DNA from: Streptococcus gallolyticus subsp. gallolyticus DSM 16831
Lineage (GTDB): Bacteria; Bacillota; Bacilli; Lactobacillales; Streptococcaceae
Assembly: GCF_002000985.1 (NCBI RefSeq)
Contig: NZ_CP018822.1
Coordinates: forward strand, 700,001-764,000
Direction: 5' to 3'
Length of the DNA: 64,000 bases
Shown here: positions 8,956 through 16,631 of the stretch, piece after piece
Numbering within the stretch: the stretch's first letter is position 1
How the letters are laid out: each line of letters starts with the position of its first letter
The notes under the pieces: generated by a model
Database searches by the model: none
What the model was told of the DNA's origin: nothing
What the model saw: the letters and a program-made list of their open reading frames with translations, nothing else
Translations under genes and position numbers: made by a program

Positions 8956-8975
8956 AAAATAATTTGATTTATAAT
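8947..8975 (+). promoter_or_regulatory. consensus promoter overlapping the end of cadA
   Basis: TTGACA (8947-8952), 17 bp, TATAAT (8970-8975), a perfect sigma-A promoter. Its -35 overlaps the last codons of cadA. It would drive the structured leader and the SMR exporter gene independently of the metal operon. Confidence 0.9.
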
Positions 8976-8995
8976 AGCATCAATCATATAGAAAG

Positions 8996-9090
8996 CTACC
9001 ACTTTCCCCGGAAAGTGGGGAATGGCGATAACATCACTTCGTAGGGATATCCTTTTGGATAAAGAAATGGTGTTGTTGCCATTTTTTTAT
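8996..9090 (+). promoter_or_regulatory. structured leader with terminator, candidate guanidine-IV riboswitch
   Basis: Hairpin 1 pairs CCACTTTC (8999-9006) with GAAAGTGG (9011-9018) around a CCCG loop. Hairpin 2 pairs the region from GGCGATAACATC (9024-9035) with GGTGTTGTTGCC (9069-9080), 12 continuous pairs counting G-U. It encloses an unpaired TAGGGA and a small ATCC/GGAT stem, and is followed by seven T (9082-9088), so it is a terminator. Loop C's and internal G's could pair, giving a ligand-stabilised antiterminated state. The next gene is a guanidinium-type exporter, so a guanidine riboswitch of the two-hairpin class IV type is my best guess. I cannot confirm the consensus from memory. 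Confidence 0.5.
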
Positions 9091-9114
9091 TTTATCAAGG
9101 AAAAGGAGAGCAAA

Positions 9115-9435
9115 ATGACGTGGATTTATTTGATTTTCGCAGGAATATTGGAGGTAGTTTGGGCAACGAGTATGAAATTAAGTGAGAATTTTAGCAGGCT
9201 TGGCTACTCAATGGTAACCATTCTTGGAATGATTTTAAGCTTTGTCTTTTTAGCGCGTGCGTTAAAGGACCTTCCGATGAGTCTTGCTTATCCGATTTGG
9301 ATAGGGATTGGTGCAATCGGAACAGTAGTTGTTGGAATTATCTTTCTGAAAGACCAATTATCACCGCTTGCCTACCTTTTTTTGATTTTGGTTGTCATTG
9401 GAATTATCGGTTTAAAAATGACCAGCGGACATTGA
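9115..9435 (+). CDS. SMR-family exporter, SugE/Gdx-like guanidinium transporter
   Basis: A 106-residue, four-helix small multidrug resistance protein. The start MTWIYLIFAGILEVVWATSMK closely follows the SugE/Gdx pattern, with the essential Glu13 in helix 1 and a Trp-Ala nearby; it ends GIIGLKM, also typical. Gdx members export guanidinium in exchange for protons; EmrE-like members export quaternary ammonium compounds. The sequence favours Gdx. The ATG at 9115 has AAGGAG 7 bp upstream; the frame is open upstream to 9022 but that part lies in the RNA leader. A functional protein would be a dual-topology dimer. Confidence 0.88.
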   Translation: MTWIYLIFAGILEVVWATSMKLSENFSRLGYSMVTILGMILSFVFLARALKDLPMSLAYPIWIGIGAIGTVVVGIIFLKDQLSPLAYLFLILVVIGIIGLKMTSGH

Positions 9436-9502
9436 GTCTTTTAGAGAAAATTAGTAATTTTACTAGCTTTTTTACAGCTTTTTGGGTAGAATAGTAAGGG
9501 TA

Positions 9503-9605
9503 AGCGACTTTATCTGGTCGTAATAATTAATATGGCTAGAATGCTGAGCCAAAAATAGTCTAACTTATCAAGTCGCTGGACTGATAGGCTAATACCTATT
9601 TTTCG
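9503..9605 (+). other. structured leader before gpmA
   Basis: An 8-bp inverted repeat AGCGACTT (9503-9510) / AAGTCGCT (9570-9577) encloses a small GGCT/AGCC hairpin. It is followed by ATAGG-CTAATA-CCTAT and a TTTTT run (about 9584-9605), which could be a weak terminator. GGCTAA in that hairpin can also pair with a later TTAATAGCC. No known riboswitch class is recognised. Confidence 0.35.
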
Positions 9606-9651
9606 CTGTGCGTTAATAGCCTTTGTATTACTTTAAAGGAGACTTTATCTA

Positions 9652-10344
9652 ATGGTAAAATTAGTGTTTGCACGTCACGGTCAATCTGAATGGAACAAAG
9701 CTAACCTTTTCACTGGTTGGGCTGATGTTGACCTTTCAGAAGAAGGTACAAAACAAGCTATCGAAGCTGGTAAATTGATTAAAGAAGCAGGAATCGAATT
9801 TGACCTTGCTTTCACTTCAGTTCTTAAACGCGCTATCAAAACAACTAACCTTGCTCTTGAAGCTGCTGACCAACTTTGGGTTCCAGTTGAAAAATCATGG
9901 CGCTTAAACGAACGTCACTACGGTGGTTTGACTGGTCAAAACAAAGCTGAAGCTGCTGAAAAATGGGGTGACGAACAAGTTCACATCTGGCGTCGTTCAT
10001 ACGATGTATTGCCACCAGCTATGGCTAAAGATGACGAATATTCAGCACACACTGACCGTCGTTACGCTAACCTTGACGACACAGTAATTCCAGATGCTGA
10101 AAACTTGAAAGTTACTTTGGAACGCGCTCTTCCATTCTGGGAAGATAAAATTGCTCCAGCTCTTAAAGACGGTAAAAACGTCTTTGTAGGTGCACACGGT
10201 AACTCAATCCGCGCTCTTGTAAAACACATCAAACAATTGTCAGATGACGAAATTATGGATGTTGAAATCCCTAACTTCCCACCACTTGTATTCGAATTCG
10301 ACGAAAAATTAAACGTTACAAACGAATACTACCTTGGTAAATAA
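9652..10344 (+). CDS. gpmA: 2,3-bisphosphoglycerate-dependent phosphoglycerate mutase
   Basis: A 230-residue glycolytic enzyme interconverting 3- and 2-phosphoglycerate in the cytoplasm. The phosphohistidine motif [10 protein letters not shown] has the catalytic His9, the second histidine lies in [10 protein letters not shown], and [12 protein letters not shown] is the substrate loop. Length and spacing match the family. Codon use is strongly biased, as expected for a major glycolytic protein. AAGGAG lies about 12 bp before the ATG, and a possibly structured leader precedes it. It is monocistronic, ending at a clear terminator. Confidence 0.97.
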   Translation: MVKLVFARHGQSEWNKANLFTGWADVDLSEEGTKQAIEAGKLIKEAGIEFDLAFTSVLKRAIKTTNLALEAADQLWVPVEKSWRLNERHYGGLTGQNKAEAAEKWGDEQVHIWRRSYDVLPPAMAKDDEYSAHTDRRYANLDDTVIPDAENLKVTLERALPFWEDKIAPALKDGKNVFVGAHGNSIRALVKHIKQLSDDEIMDVEIPNFPPLVFEFDEKLNVTNEYYLGK

Positions 10345-10382
10345 TCTGATAGTAGATTATAAGGGCTAAAACCCTTGATATG

Positions 10383-10417
10383 AAAGCATTCTAGGCTATC
10401 CCCTAGAGTGCTTTTTA
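10383..10417 (+). terminator. gpmA terminator
   Basis: AAAGCATTCTAGG (10383-10395) pairs with CCTAGAGTGCTTT (10402-10414), followed by T's. Confidence 0.92.
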
Positions 10418-10424
10418 TATTACT

Positions 10425-10529
10425 TATAGTAAAACTAAAAAGAGTGATGTACAATGTAAGTGAAGTAGAAGTGGTCTAACGCCCATGAAGCAGTTTTCTG
10501 TGGAGGCGGTGGGTCACTTCTGCTTTTTT
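10425..10529 (+). ncRNA. small RNA-like element, copy 1
   Basis: A -10 TACAAT (10450-10455) with a conserved upstream TATAGTAAAA precedes a region of about 68 nt (10462-10529). That region folds with an outer stem AGTAGAAGTG (10464-10473) / CACTTCTGCT (10515-10524) and a run of six T's. Inside are TCTAACGCCC, a CAG-TTTT-CTG hairpin and GGAGGCGGTGGG. The same order of motifs recurs at 11121-11230. It looks like a short RNA with its own promoter and terminator; no family is recognised. Confidence 0.55.
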
Positions 10530-10562
10530 GTTTAAAATGAATGGAAAGTAAAGGGATTAAAA

Positions 10563-10591
10563 TTGACTATTTCAGTTTATTGTTGTACAAT
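10563..10591 (+). promoter_or_regulatory. toxin-antitoxin promoter with possible operator
   Basis: TTGACT (10563-10568), 17 bp, TACAAT (10586-10591). The palindrome TTGTACAA (10583-10590) overlaps the -10 and could be the autoregulatory site of the antitoxin complex. Confidence 0.7.
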
Positions 10592-10617
10592 GTATTACAG
10601 AAAGTGAGGTACACGCT

Positions 10618-10845
10618 ATGTCAATCGTATCACTTAGACTAAATGAAAAAGAAGAAGAACTTTTTAGAAGTTATTCTATCCATACAGGAAAGACATTATC
10701 AGAGTTGTTTAAAACAGCTTTAGCTGAACAAATTGAAGACCAATTAGATTATGAAACAGGCATTAAAGCATTGAAAGAATTCAAAAAGAATCCTGTTACT
10801 CACTCTATTGATGATATTATTGAGGAGTTTGAAAATGACTTATAG
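10618..10845 (+). CDS. RelB/DinJ-like antitoxin (ribbon-helix-helix)
   Basis: A 75-residue acidic protein. The N-terminus SIVSLRLNEKEEELFRSYSIHTGKTLSELFKTAL has the ribbon-helix-helix pattern of RelB-type and DUF6290 antitoxins: a beta strand with alternating residues, then two helices. The C-terminal part (HSIDDIIEEFENDL) would wrap the toxin. It should bind and neutralise the RelE-type toxin and, with it, repress the promoter. GAGGTAC precedes the ATG. The toxin gene starts inside the end of this one. The two small RNA-like elements on either side suggest an accessory module. Confidence 0.85.
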   Translation: MSIVSLRLNEKEEELFRSYSIHTGKTLSELFKTALAEQIEDQLDYETGIKALKEFKKNPVTHSIDDIIEEFENDL

Positions 10846-11104
10846 ATTGGTTGTTAGTGACAAGGTCAAGAAACAACTAAAGAAAATGGATAAGCATGTA
10901 AGGCTTATGCTTGCTAAAGACATGAAGAAACACCTTGATGGTTTAGAGAACCCTAGACAAATTGGAAAAGCACTAATAGGTCAATTCAAAGGCCTATGGC
11001 GTTACCGAATAGGAAATTATAGAGTTATTTGTGATATTATGGACGATGAATTAGTTATTCTTGCTATTGAAATCGGACATAGAAAAGATATTTATAAAAA
11101 CTAA
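10835..11104 (+). CDS. RelE/ParE-superfamily toxin
   Basis: An 89-residue basic protein with the RelE fold pattern: KKQLKKMDKHVRLML helix, GQFKGLWRYRIGNYRVICDI in the core strands, and VILAIEIGHRKDIYKN at the end. RelE members cleave mRNA in the ribosomal A site; the C-terminal HRKDIY matches RelE-like rather than gyrase-targeting ParE members, so mRNA cleavage is likely. The start ATG at 10835 overlaps the antitoxin by 11 bp. An earlier in-frame codon at 10808 lacks a ribosome-binding site and is rejected. Activity is inferred. Confidence 0.87.
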   Translation: MTYRLVVSDKVKKQLKKMDKHVRLMLAKDMKKHLDGLENPRQIGKALIGQFKGLWRYRIGNYRVICDIMDDELVILAIEIGHRKDIYKN

Positions 11105-11120
11105 AAGTCCTTTATATAAG

Positions 11121-11230
11121 TATGGTAAAAAGGAAAGATTAGTGTATAATATGATTAAAGGCAGAACCTTTCTAACTCCCCTTGAAACAGACTTTGTGTC
11201 TGCGGTAGGAGGTGGACGGTTCTGCTTTTT
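11121..11230 (+). ncRNA. small RNA-like element, copy 2
   Basis: TATGGTAAAA (11121-11130) and -10 TATAAT (11145-11150) precede about 74 nt. The outer stem is AGGCAGAACC (11159-11168) with GGTTCTGCTT (11218-11227) and a T-run. Inside are TCTAACTCCCC, the hairpin CAGAC-TTTGT-GTCTG, and GGAGGTGG. It is the diverged counterpart of the element at 10425-10529. A short reading frame also crosses it, but the conserved feature is the fold. Confidence 0.55.
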
Positions 11231-11282
11231 GTTTGACAAATTTTCTTAGTCATAACGAACGTTTTATATTGAGTGCTAAAAA

Positions 11283-11456
11283 GAGTCTGGGACAAAAGTA
11301 CCCAGCTTCTTTGTTTATATAGTTATTATTTGCAAGACGCAGTAGTTGAGTGGATTCTAATGCGCTGATAAATCAGCTTTTACAACCCTACTCAACCTTG
11401 CGGGGGTGGGACGACGAAATCGAATTTCTTCGAAATTACCGATTTCTGTCCCACTC
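11283..11456. repeat. MITE-like streptococcal intergenic repeat
   Basis: A gene-free element of about 174 bp. One end reads GAGTCTGGGACA; the other, read inverted, is GAGTGGGACA, so the ends are inverted repeats with a 2-bp difference. The 3' half forms a strong hairpin: GGGGGTGGGAC and GAAATCG (from 11402) pair with CGATTTC and GTCCCACTCCC (to 11459). This style of repeat (GTGGGACGACGAAATCG) is scattered through streptococcal genomes. It fills most of the gap between the toxin and the next gene. Confidence 0.65.
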
Positions 11457-11482
11457 CCAAAAATTCATTTGCTAAATTTAGC

Positions 11483-12049
11483 TTAATTTTTACTGTATAT
11501 GATTAGTCCTACCGCTGTGTCTTCTGCTAAAATTTTCTTTCTGGCATATTTAATGTCAAGGAGATAGACATAGTAGAAATCACCGATACATCCTGTTGCA
11601 TGTAGGCTGGCAATTCCGACATAGGCAGGAAAAGATAATAAATTCATACCAAAGAGGATAGTCAGCGTTAGAGACCAAATGATAAAAGGTGCTAAGCTAA
11701 TGACTATCATTTGCCATCTGTCATAAGTCACTTTTGGACAGGTAGCATATGCCGCTCCTAATTTCCAATTGATTCCAAATTTGACTTTACTTTTAGGTTT
11801 AAAGAGTTTGAAAAAGAAAGCATGGATAAGTTCATGAATGATGACAACAGCAAGTATCGCTAGCACAAAAAGAAATAATTTTCCCAAATGAATAGTGTAG
11901 ATAACATTTTCAATAGTAGGGTGTTGAATCTTTAAACCAAGTAAGTAAAAAAGATAAAAAAATAGGAAAAAAGTAGGAAGGGATATGATATTTAGCCAAA
12001 TGGCTAATTTTTTGTCTTTTGTGATATTAATTTCTCTTAAAATCTCCAT
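11483..12049 (-). CDS. DUF3267 family membrane metalloprotease-like protein
   Basis: A 188-residue membrane protein with about four or five helices. It contains HELIHAFFF (His72, Glu73, His76), a zinc-binding HExxH inside a hydrophobic stretch, followed by a second conserved block NWKLGAAYATCPKVTYDRWQ. This is the DUF3267 arrangement, whose members look like site-2-type or putative zinc peptidases; the substrate is unknown. GGGAG precedes the ATG, and an extended -10 (TGC-TATAAT on the minus strand near 12107-12117) precedes that. It is monocistronic and divergent from niaR. The role is inferred from the motif only. Confidence 0.75.
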   Translation of the reverse strand: MEILREINITKDKKLAIWLNIISLPTFFLFFYLFYLLGLKIQHPTIENVIYTIHLGKLFLFVLAILAVVIIHELIHAFFFKLFKPKSKVKFGINWKLGAAYATCPKVTYDRWQMIVISLAPFIIWSLTLTILFGMNLLSFPAYVGIASLHATGCIGDFYYVYLLDIKYARKKILAEDTAVGLIIYSKN

Positions 12050-12299
12050 TTTATTCTCCCACAGAATGGTTGAGTTGCTTATAACAAGATAAATTTTTTA
12101 TAGCTTTATTATAGCACAGCACAGAAAAAGTTAGTGACACGAACTAAACACTCCTTGTGCGGTTTGAGATGTTTTTCCTTTCACAATTTAATCATTTTTT
12201 GAAAAATTGCTAAATTTTCTGGTGTGAGTATCTGGTGGACGTTTTTTTGAAAATTTATGGTATGATTAATAGTAAGGATTATATTTGGAGGGGGCTTTT

Positions 12300-12821
12300 A
12301 TGAAAGCAGCAGAACGTCGTCAAAAAATTATCGATATTTTGAGCCAAACGCAAGTTCCCATTTCAGCCAGTTCTTTAGCTAGCAGACTTGGTGTTAGTCG
12401 CCAAATTATTGTTGGTGATGTTGCTTTGTTAAGAGCAGCTAATCATGACGTGATTTCGACACCTAAAGGTTATGTGATGTCACAAGCGCTTTATTCGCAC
12501 CAATTTATCGGGAAAATTGCTTGTCAACATGGTCCTGAAAGAACCAAAGAAGAATTGGACAGCATTGTTGCTAAGGGTGGAATTGTGGTTGATGTTGAAG
12601 TTGAACATCCTGTTTATGGTATGTTAACAGCGCCGCTCGATATAAGAAGTAACGAAGATATTGCCAATTTTATGGATAAGGTTGAACATTCTAATGCGAC
12701 ACTTTTATCTTCGCTAACACATGGGATTCACACACATACACTTTCTTGTCATTCAAAAGATGATTTTGAAGATATCAAGGAGATGTTATTAGATAAAGGC
12801 TTACTTTTGAAGTCTAACTAA
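12300..12821 (+). CDS. niaR: niacin-responsive transcriptional repressor
   Basis: A 173-residue protein: an N-terminal DeoR-like winged helix (AAERRQKIIDILSQTQ, then a helix-turn-helix with LGVSRQIIVGDV) and a C-terminal 3H domain with its conserved histidines (VEHPVYG, LTHGIHTHTLSCHS) that bind a nickel-like metal and niacin. NiaR represses NAD-precursor uptake and synthesis genes when nicotinic acid is present. The ATG at 12300 has GGAGGGGG upstream; an earlier in-frame codon at 12285 would sit in that region. The niacin transporter niaX follows, which supports the assignment. Confidence 0.92.
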   Translation: MKAAERRQKIIDILSQTQVPISASSLASRLGVSRQIIVGDVALLRAANHDVISTPKGYVMSQALYSHQFIGKIACQHGPERTKEELDSIVAKGGIVVDVEVEHPVYGMLTAPLDIRSNEDIANFMDKVEHSNATLLSSLTHGIHTHTLSCHSKDDFEDIKEMLLDKGLLLKSN

Positions 12822-12827
12822 ACAGTT

Positions 12828-12857
12828 ACAGGTGTCTTGACACCTGTGCTTTTTTTA
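12828..12857 (+). terminator. niaR terminator; palindrome that may also be an operator
   Basis: The 20-bp perfect palindrome ACAGGTGTCTTGACACCTGT (12828-12847) is followed by GC and seven T's, so it is a good intrinsic terminator. Perfect DNA symmetry with a TT centre also makes it a plausible site for a dimeric repressor such as NiaR. Confidence 0.75.
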
Positions 12858-13017
12858 TTTATAATAGGCAAGACTGATTAGTGGCTCTGGGACGGTTGTT
12901 CTTGGGGAAATTGGTCAAAATAATGTCAATAGGCTTTTTTTATCGGTAACATTTAAGAAGCTGATAGTGCCTTGGTTGGTAAATCAAGGTTTTGATAGAT
13001 ATCATAAAGGAGTTATT

Positions 13018-13572
13018 ATGAGACGAAATCAGACAAAATCTCTTGCTTTTACAGCAATTTTGGTTGCGTTTGGGATTCTGATTCCAATGGTTATGCCAGT
13101 TAAAGTGGTTATTGGACCTGCTTCGTTTACACTAGCAAGTCACGTACCTATTTTTATGGCAATGTTTATTTCACCGCAAGTTGCGGTTTTAGTTGCTTTA
13201 GGAACAAGCTTAGGTTTTTTATTGGCGGGTTTTCCGATTGTCATCGTTTTGCGTGCTGTTTCTCATTTGTTATTTGCTGTTGTGGGAGCTATCTTGGTTC
13301 AAAAACGTCCAAGTTTGCTTGAGAAACCTTTATCAACATTTCTTTTGGCTTTGTTCTTGAATTTCTTGCATGGCTTGGCAGAATTCATCGTTGTTTTAGT
13401 TTTGACTGCAGGGGCACATACGGGTGCAGCTTATGTTTGGTCATTAGTTGGACTGATTGGCTTTGGTTCTCTTGTTCATGGTTGTATTGATTTTTACATT
13501 GCTTACTACCTTTGGAAATTCCTACGAGACAAAGTCGGTGTTGATTTTTCAGTCACATCAAAAGAAGATTGA
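13018..13572 (+). CDS. niaX: niacin ECF transporter S component
   Basis: A 184-residue integral membrane protein with about six helices. It starts MRRNQTKSLAFTAILVAFG, the typical S-component opening with the AxxxA-like helix that contacts the shared EcfT subunit. It binds nicotinic acid and needs the EcfAA'T energising module, which is not in this window. The position directly after niaR fits the NiaX assignment. The ATG at 13018 has AAAGGAG upstream; an upstream in-frame start at 12967 lacks one. Confidence 0.85.
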   Translation: MRRNQTKSLAFTAILVAFGILIPMVMPVKVVIGPASFTLASHVPIFMAMFISPQVAVLVALGTSLGFLLAGFPIVIVLRAVSHLLFAVVGAILVQKRPSLLEKPLSTFLLALFLNFLHGLAEFIVVLVLTAGAHTGAAYVWSLVGLIGFGSLVHGCIDFYIAYYLWKFLRDKVGVDFSVTSKED

Positions 13573-13726
13573 GATGAACCTTGGTTCATCTTTTTCTTTA
13601 TTTTCAAGGGTTTTGTGGTAGGGAATTTTTCAAAATAAAAAAGGTCAAAGTTTTACAGGTTGTGTCACTCTCTTTTAAGCAAATTGTGATAAAATATAAT
13701 TCAGAGCTTTTAATTGTGAGGAAAGA

Positions 13727-15880
13727 ATGTCATTTAAGAAGAGATTGAGCAAATTAAAATTTGCCAAAAAAACAACTAAGACAAGCAAAACAACCGAAAA
13801 AAACGAAAAAAAAGTACGTAAGTTTAAAATTGTTAAAAAGCCGACTAGTATGACGAAACGTATTTATTTGATTTTTTCAATCATCGTTGTCCTTTTTTCA
13901 ATTATCATTTTGAGATTGGCTCAGATGCAAATTTTGAATAAATCGTTTTATGATGAGAAATTAAATTCGTCAACAACTTATACGGTAACAACATCAAACC
14001 CTCGTGGGGAAATTTACGATGCTGCGGGTAATTTATTAGTTTCTAATACTGTCAAGCAAGTAGTTGCTTTTACTCGTAGCAATACGATTACAGCTGAAGA
14101 GATGAAAGAATTGGCGGCGAAATTGTCAACTCTAGTGACTCTTACAGAGACAGATGTTACGACACGTCAGAAAAAAGATTATTATTTGGCGGATTCAGAT
14201 ACTTATGCAGCGGTAGTCAAGAGTTTGCCTGATGATGAAAAATATGATAGTTACGGTAACAATTTGACCGAATCAGAAATTTACGCAAATGCGATTAATG
14301 CGGTAACTGATGATGAAATTAATTACTCTGAAGATGAACTAAAATTGGTTTATATTTTTAGTCAAATGAATGCCGCATCAACATTTAGCACGGTTAACTT
14401 GACGACTGGCGACTTAACGGAAGAACAAATTGCTTATATCACGGCTAATCAGTCTAAATTGTCAGGAATTTCAATCGCAACTGACTGGGACCGTGAAACG
14501 CCAACAAGTTCCCTTGCTTCAATTATTGGTACGGTTTCATCGAAAGATTCTGGTCTGCCAGCAGAAGAGGCAGATGATTACTTGGCAAAAGGTTATTCTT
14601 TGAACGACCGTGTCGGAACGTCTTATCTTGAAAAAGAATATGAAGAATACCTTCAAGGAACACACACCGTTCGTGAAATCACAACTGATAAAAATGGCAA
14701 TGTGGTTTCAGATGAAGTGACAAGCGAAGGAAAAGCAGGGCAAAATCTGAAATTAACGGTCAATTCAGATTTCCAAGCAGGTGTTGAAAGTATTTTAAAT
14801 CAGTATTATAGTGCTGATATTGCTGACGGTTATGCAACCTATTCAGAAGGAGCTTATGCAGTTGCCTTGAATCCGCAGACAGGTGCCATTTTAGCAATGG
14901 CTGGACTCTCTCATGAAACAGGTTCGTCAACAACTACTCTTGATGCCCTTGGTACTATTAATGATATTTTTGTTCCAGGGTCAGTCGTGAAAGCAGCAAC
15001 ATTGACAGCTGGTTGGGAATCAGGTGCCATTTCAGGAAACCAAGTTATCGCTGACCAATCCATTAATATTGCTGGTTCCTCAGCGATTACATCATGGTTT
15101 ACAGGTAGCGGCTCAACAAACATCACAGCTGTTCAAGCGCTTGAATACTCATCAAATACCTACATGGTACAAGTTGCTCTTAAAATGATGGGACAAGAAT
15201 ACTACTCAGGCATGTCTCTAGCAACCACAGGTATGAAAGAAGCCATGGAAGAATTGCGTGCTGCCTATGCCGAATACGGAATGGGAACAAGCACAGGAAT
15301 TGACCTTCCAGAAAATACTACTGGTTACATTTCAGATGACTATTCTGCTGGTAATGTCCTAACCGAAGCATTTGGTCAGTATGACTCATACACACCAATG
15401 CAGTTGGCACAATATGCGGCGACAGTTGCTAATGGTGGTAAACGTATTGCACCACATTTGGTTGATAGTATCTATGACAATGATGGCACAGATGGCATTG
15501 GAACTTTAGCTAAAACAATTGAAACAAATGTGCTTAATGAAATCAACATTTCAGACGATGATATGGACCTTTTGCAACAAGGGTTCTATCAAGTGGTAAA
15601 TAGTAGTAGTGGTTATGCAACAGGTACTTACATGAAGAGTTCAACAGTCACTATCGCTGGTAAAACAGGTACAGCCGAAACTTATGCTGTTGACGCTAAC
15701 GGTAATGCTGTAACAACGGTTAACTTGAGTGTCCTTGCCTATGACTATTCAACAAGTGATGATTCAAATATCGCTGTTGCAGTTATCATTCCGCATTTGA
15801 CAAGTTCAGATAATCATACCAACCAATACATTGCACGTGATATTATTAATTTGTACATGTCAACTTATGTTAATCAATAA
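13727..15880 (+). CDS. pbp2b: penicillin-binding protein 2B, class B transpeptidase
   Basis: A 717-residue protein: a lysine-rich cytoplasmic tail (1-42), one transmembrane helix (about 43-66), a PBP dimerisation domain, then the transpeptidase domain. Active-site motifs are SVVK (Ser419, Lys422), SSN (Ser475-Asn477) and KTGT (from Lys646). Class B PBPs of this type cross-link peptidoglycan during side-wall synthesis in streptococci and are targets of beta-lactams. recR follows, the conserved streptococcal order. The unusually long basic N-terminal tail may serve interactions with elongasome partners (inference). Confidence 0.95.
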   Translation: MSFKKRLSKLKFAKKTTKTSKTTEKNEKKVRKFKIVKKPTSMTKRIYLIFSIIVVLFSIIILRLAQMQILNKSFYDEKLNSSTTYTVTTSNPRGEIYDAAGNLLVSNTVKQVVAFTRSNTITAEEMKELAAKLSTLVTLTETDVTTRQKKDYYLADSDTYAAVVKSLPDDEKYDSYGNNLTESEIYANAINAVTDDEINYSEDELKLVYIFSQMNAASTFSTVNLTTGDLTEEQIAYITANQSKLSGISIATDWDRETPTSSLASIIGTVSSKDSGLPAEEADDYLAKGYSLNDRVGTSYLEKEYEEYLQGTHTVREITTDKNGNVVSDEVTSEGKAGQNLKLTVNSDFQAGVESILNQYYSADIADGYATYSEGAYAVALNPQTGAILAMAGLSHETGSSTTTLDALGTINDIFVPGSVVKAATLTAGWESGAISGNQVIADQSINIAGSSAITSWFTGSGSTNITAVQALEYSSNTYMVQVALKMMGQEYYSGMSLATTGMKEAMEELRAAYAEYGMGTSTGIDLPENTTGYISDDYSAGNVLTEAFGQYDSYTPMQLAQYAATVANGGKRIAPHLVDSIYDNDGTDGIGTLAKTIETNVLNEINISDDDMDLLQQGFYQVVNSSSGYATGTYMKSSTVTIAGKTGTAETYAVDANGNAVTTVNLSVLAYDYSTSDDSNIAVAVIIPHLTSSDNHTNQYIARDIINLYMSTYVNQ

Positions 15881-15893
15881 TTGATAATGAAAG

Positions 15894-15921
15894 CGAGTCG
15901 GCCGAGGAAGTAGTCGGCTCG
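15894..15921 (+). other. intergenic hairpin between pbp2b and recR
   Basis: CGAGTCGGC (15894-15902) pairs fully with GTCGGCTCG (15913-15921) counting G-U. No T-run follows, so it is more likely an RNA stability or processing element than a terminator. Confidence 0.6.
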
Positions 15922-15945
15922 TCACTTTGTTAAAGGAGAATGACA

Positions 15946-16542
15946 ATGCTTTATCCAACACCTATCGCAAAGCTGATTGATAGTTTTACAAAATTGCCAG
16001 GAATTGGTATAAAAACAGCAACACGTTTGGCTTTCTACACGATTGGAATGTCAGATGAAGATGTGAATGAATTCGCCAAAAATTTATTGGCAGCTAAGCG
16101 TGAATTGACTTATTGTTCCGTTTGTGGGAATTTAACAGATGAAGACCCTTGTAATATCTGTACAGATGAAACTCGTGATCATTCCGTTATTTTAGTGGTT
16201 GAAGATTCAAAAGATGTATCTGCCATGGAAAAAATTCAAGAGTATCGTGGCTTGTACCATGTCTTGCATGGCTTGATTTCACCAATGAACGGTGTCGGAC
16301 CAGATGATATTAATTTGAAATCATTGATTACACGTTTAATGGATAGTGAGGTCAACGAAGTGATTATTGCAACCAATGCAACCGCAGACGGTGAAGCAAC
16401 ATCTATGTATATCTCACGTGTCCTAAAACCAGCAGGAATCAAGGTAACACGTTTAGCACGTGGACTGGCTGTTGGATCAGACATCGAATACGCCGACGAA
16501 GTCACCCTACTTCGTGCCATAGAAAACCGAACAGAATTGTAG
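15946..16542 (+). CDS. recR: recombination protein RecR
   Basis: A 198-residue protein, the standard length: N-terminal helix-hairpin-helix ([15 protein letters not shown]), a C4 zinc finger ([17 protein letters not shown]), and a Toprim domain (VVEDSKDV...[10 protein letters not shown]). RecR acts with RecO and RecF to load RecA on single-stranded gaps. ATG 15946 is chosen because AGGAG (15934-15938) is 7 bp away; the in-frame ATG at 15940 is too close. It lies 65 bp after pbp2b, probably in the same transcript. Confidence 0.95.
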   Translation: MLYPTPIAKLIDSFTKLPGIGIKTATRLAFYTIGMSDEDVNEFAKNLLAAKRELTYCSVCGNLTDEDPCNICTDETRDHSVILVVEDSKDVSAMEKIQEYRGLYHVLHGLISPMNGVGPDDINLKSLITRLMDSEVNEVIIATNATADGEATSMYISRVLKPAGIKVTRLARGLAVGSDIEYADEVTLLRAIENRTEL

Positions 16543-16551
16543 GATGTAAGA

Positions 16552-16578
16552 AAAGCAGCGTGAAGCTGCTTTTTTGCT
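16552..16578 (+). terminator. recR terminator
   Basis: AAAGCAGC (16552-16559) pairs with GCTGCTTT, followed by six T's in all. It separates the pbp2b-recR unit from the marR gene. Confidence 0.88.
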
Positions 16579-16607
16579 TGTATATTTTTTAAAAACATAG
16601 TAAAATT

Positions 16608-16626
16608 TTGTTAAGTTGCTTAACAA
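16608..16626 (+). promoter_or_regulatory. perfect 19-bp palindrome before the marR gene
   Basis: TTGTTAAGTTGCTTAACAA has 8-bp arms around a TTG centre. It lies just after the likely -10 (TAAAAT or TAGTAA near 16598-16606) and right before the marR start, an ideal autorepressor position. Confidence 0.75.
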
Positions 16627-16631
16627 AAGAG

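Noticed and set aside
8996-9090. Guanidine-I, -II or -III riboswitch, or fluoride riboswitch
   Set aside because: The conserved sequences of these classes as I know them are not present; only the two-hairpin class IV seems possible.
9022-9114. In-frame upstream extension of the SMR exporter (31 extra residues)
   Set aside because: It lies inside the structured leader and terminator, and the conserved family start is at 9115 with a good ribosome-binding site.
11151-11249. Short reading frame across RNA-like copy 2
   Set aside because: The fold and motifs are shared with copy 1, where the corresponding frame is broken, so RNA is the more likely product.
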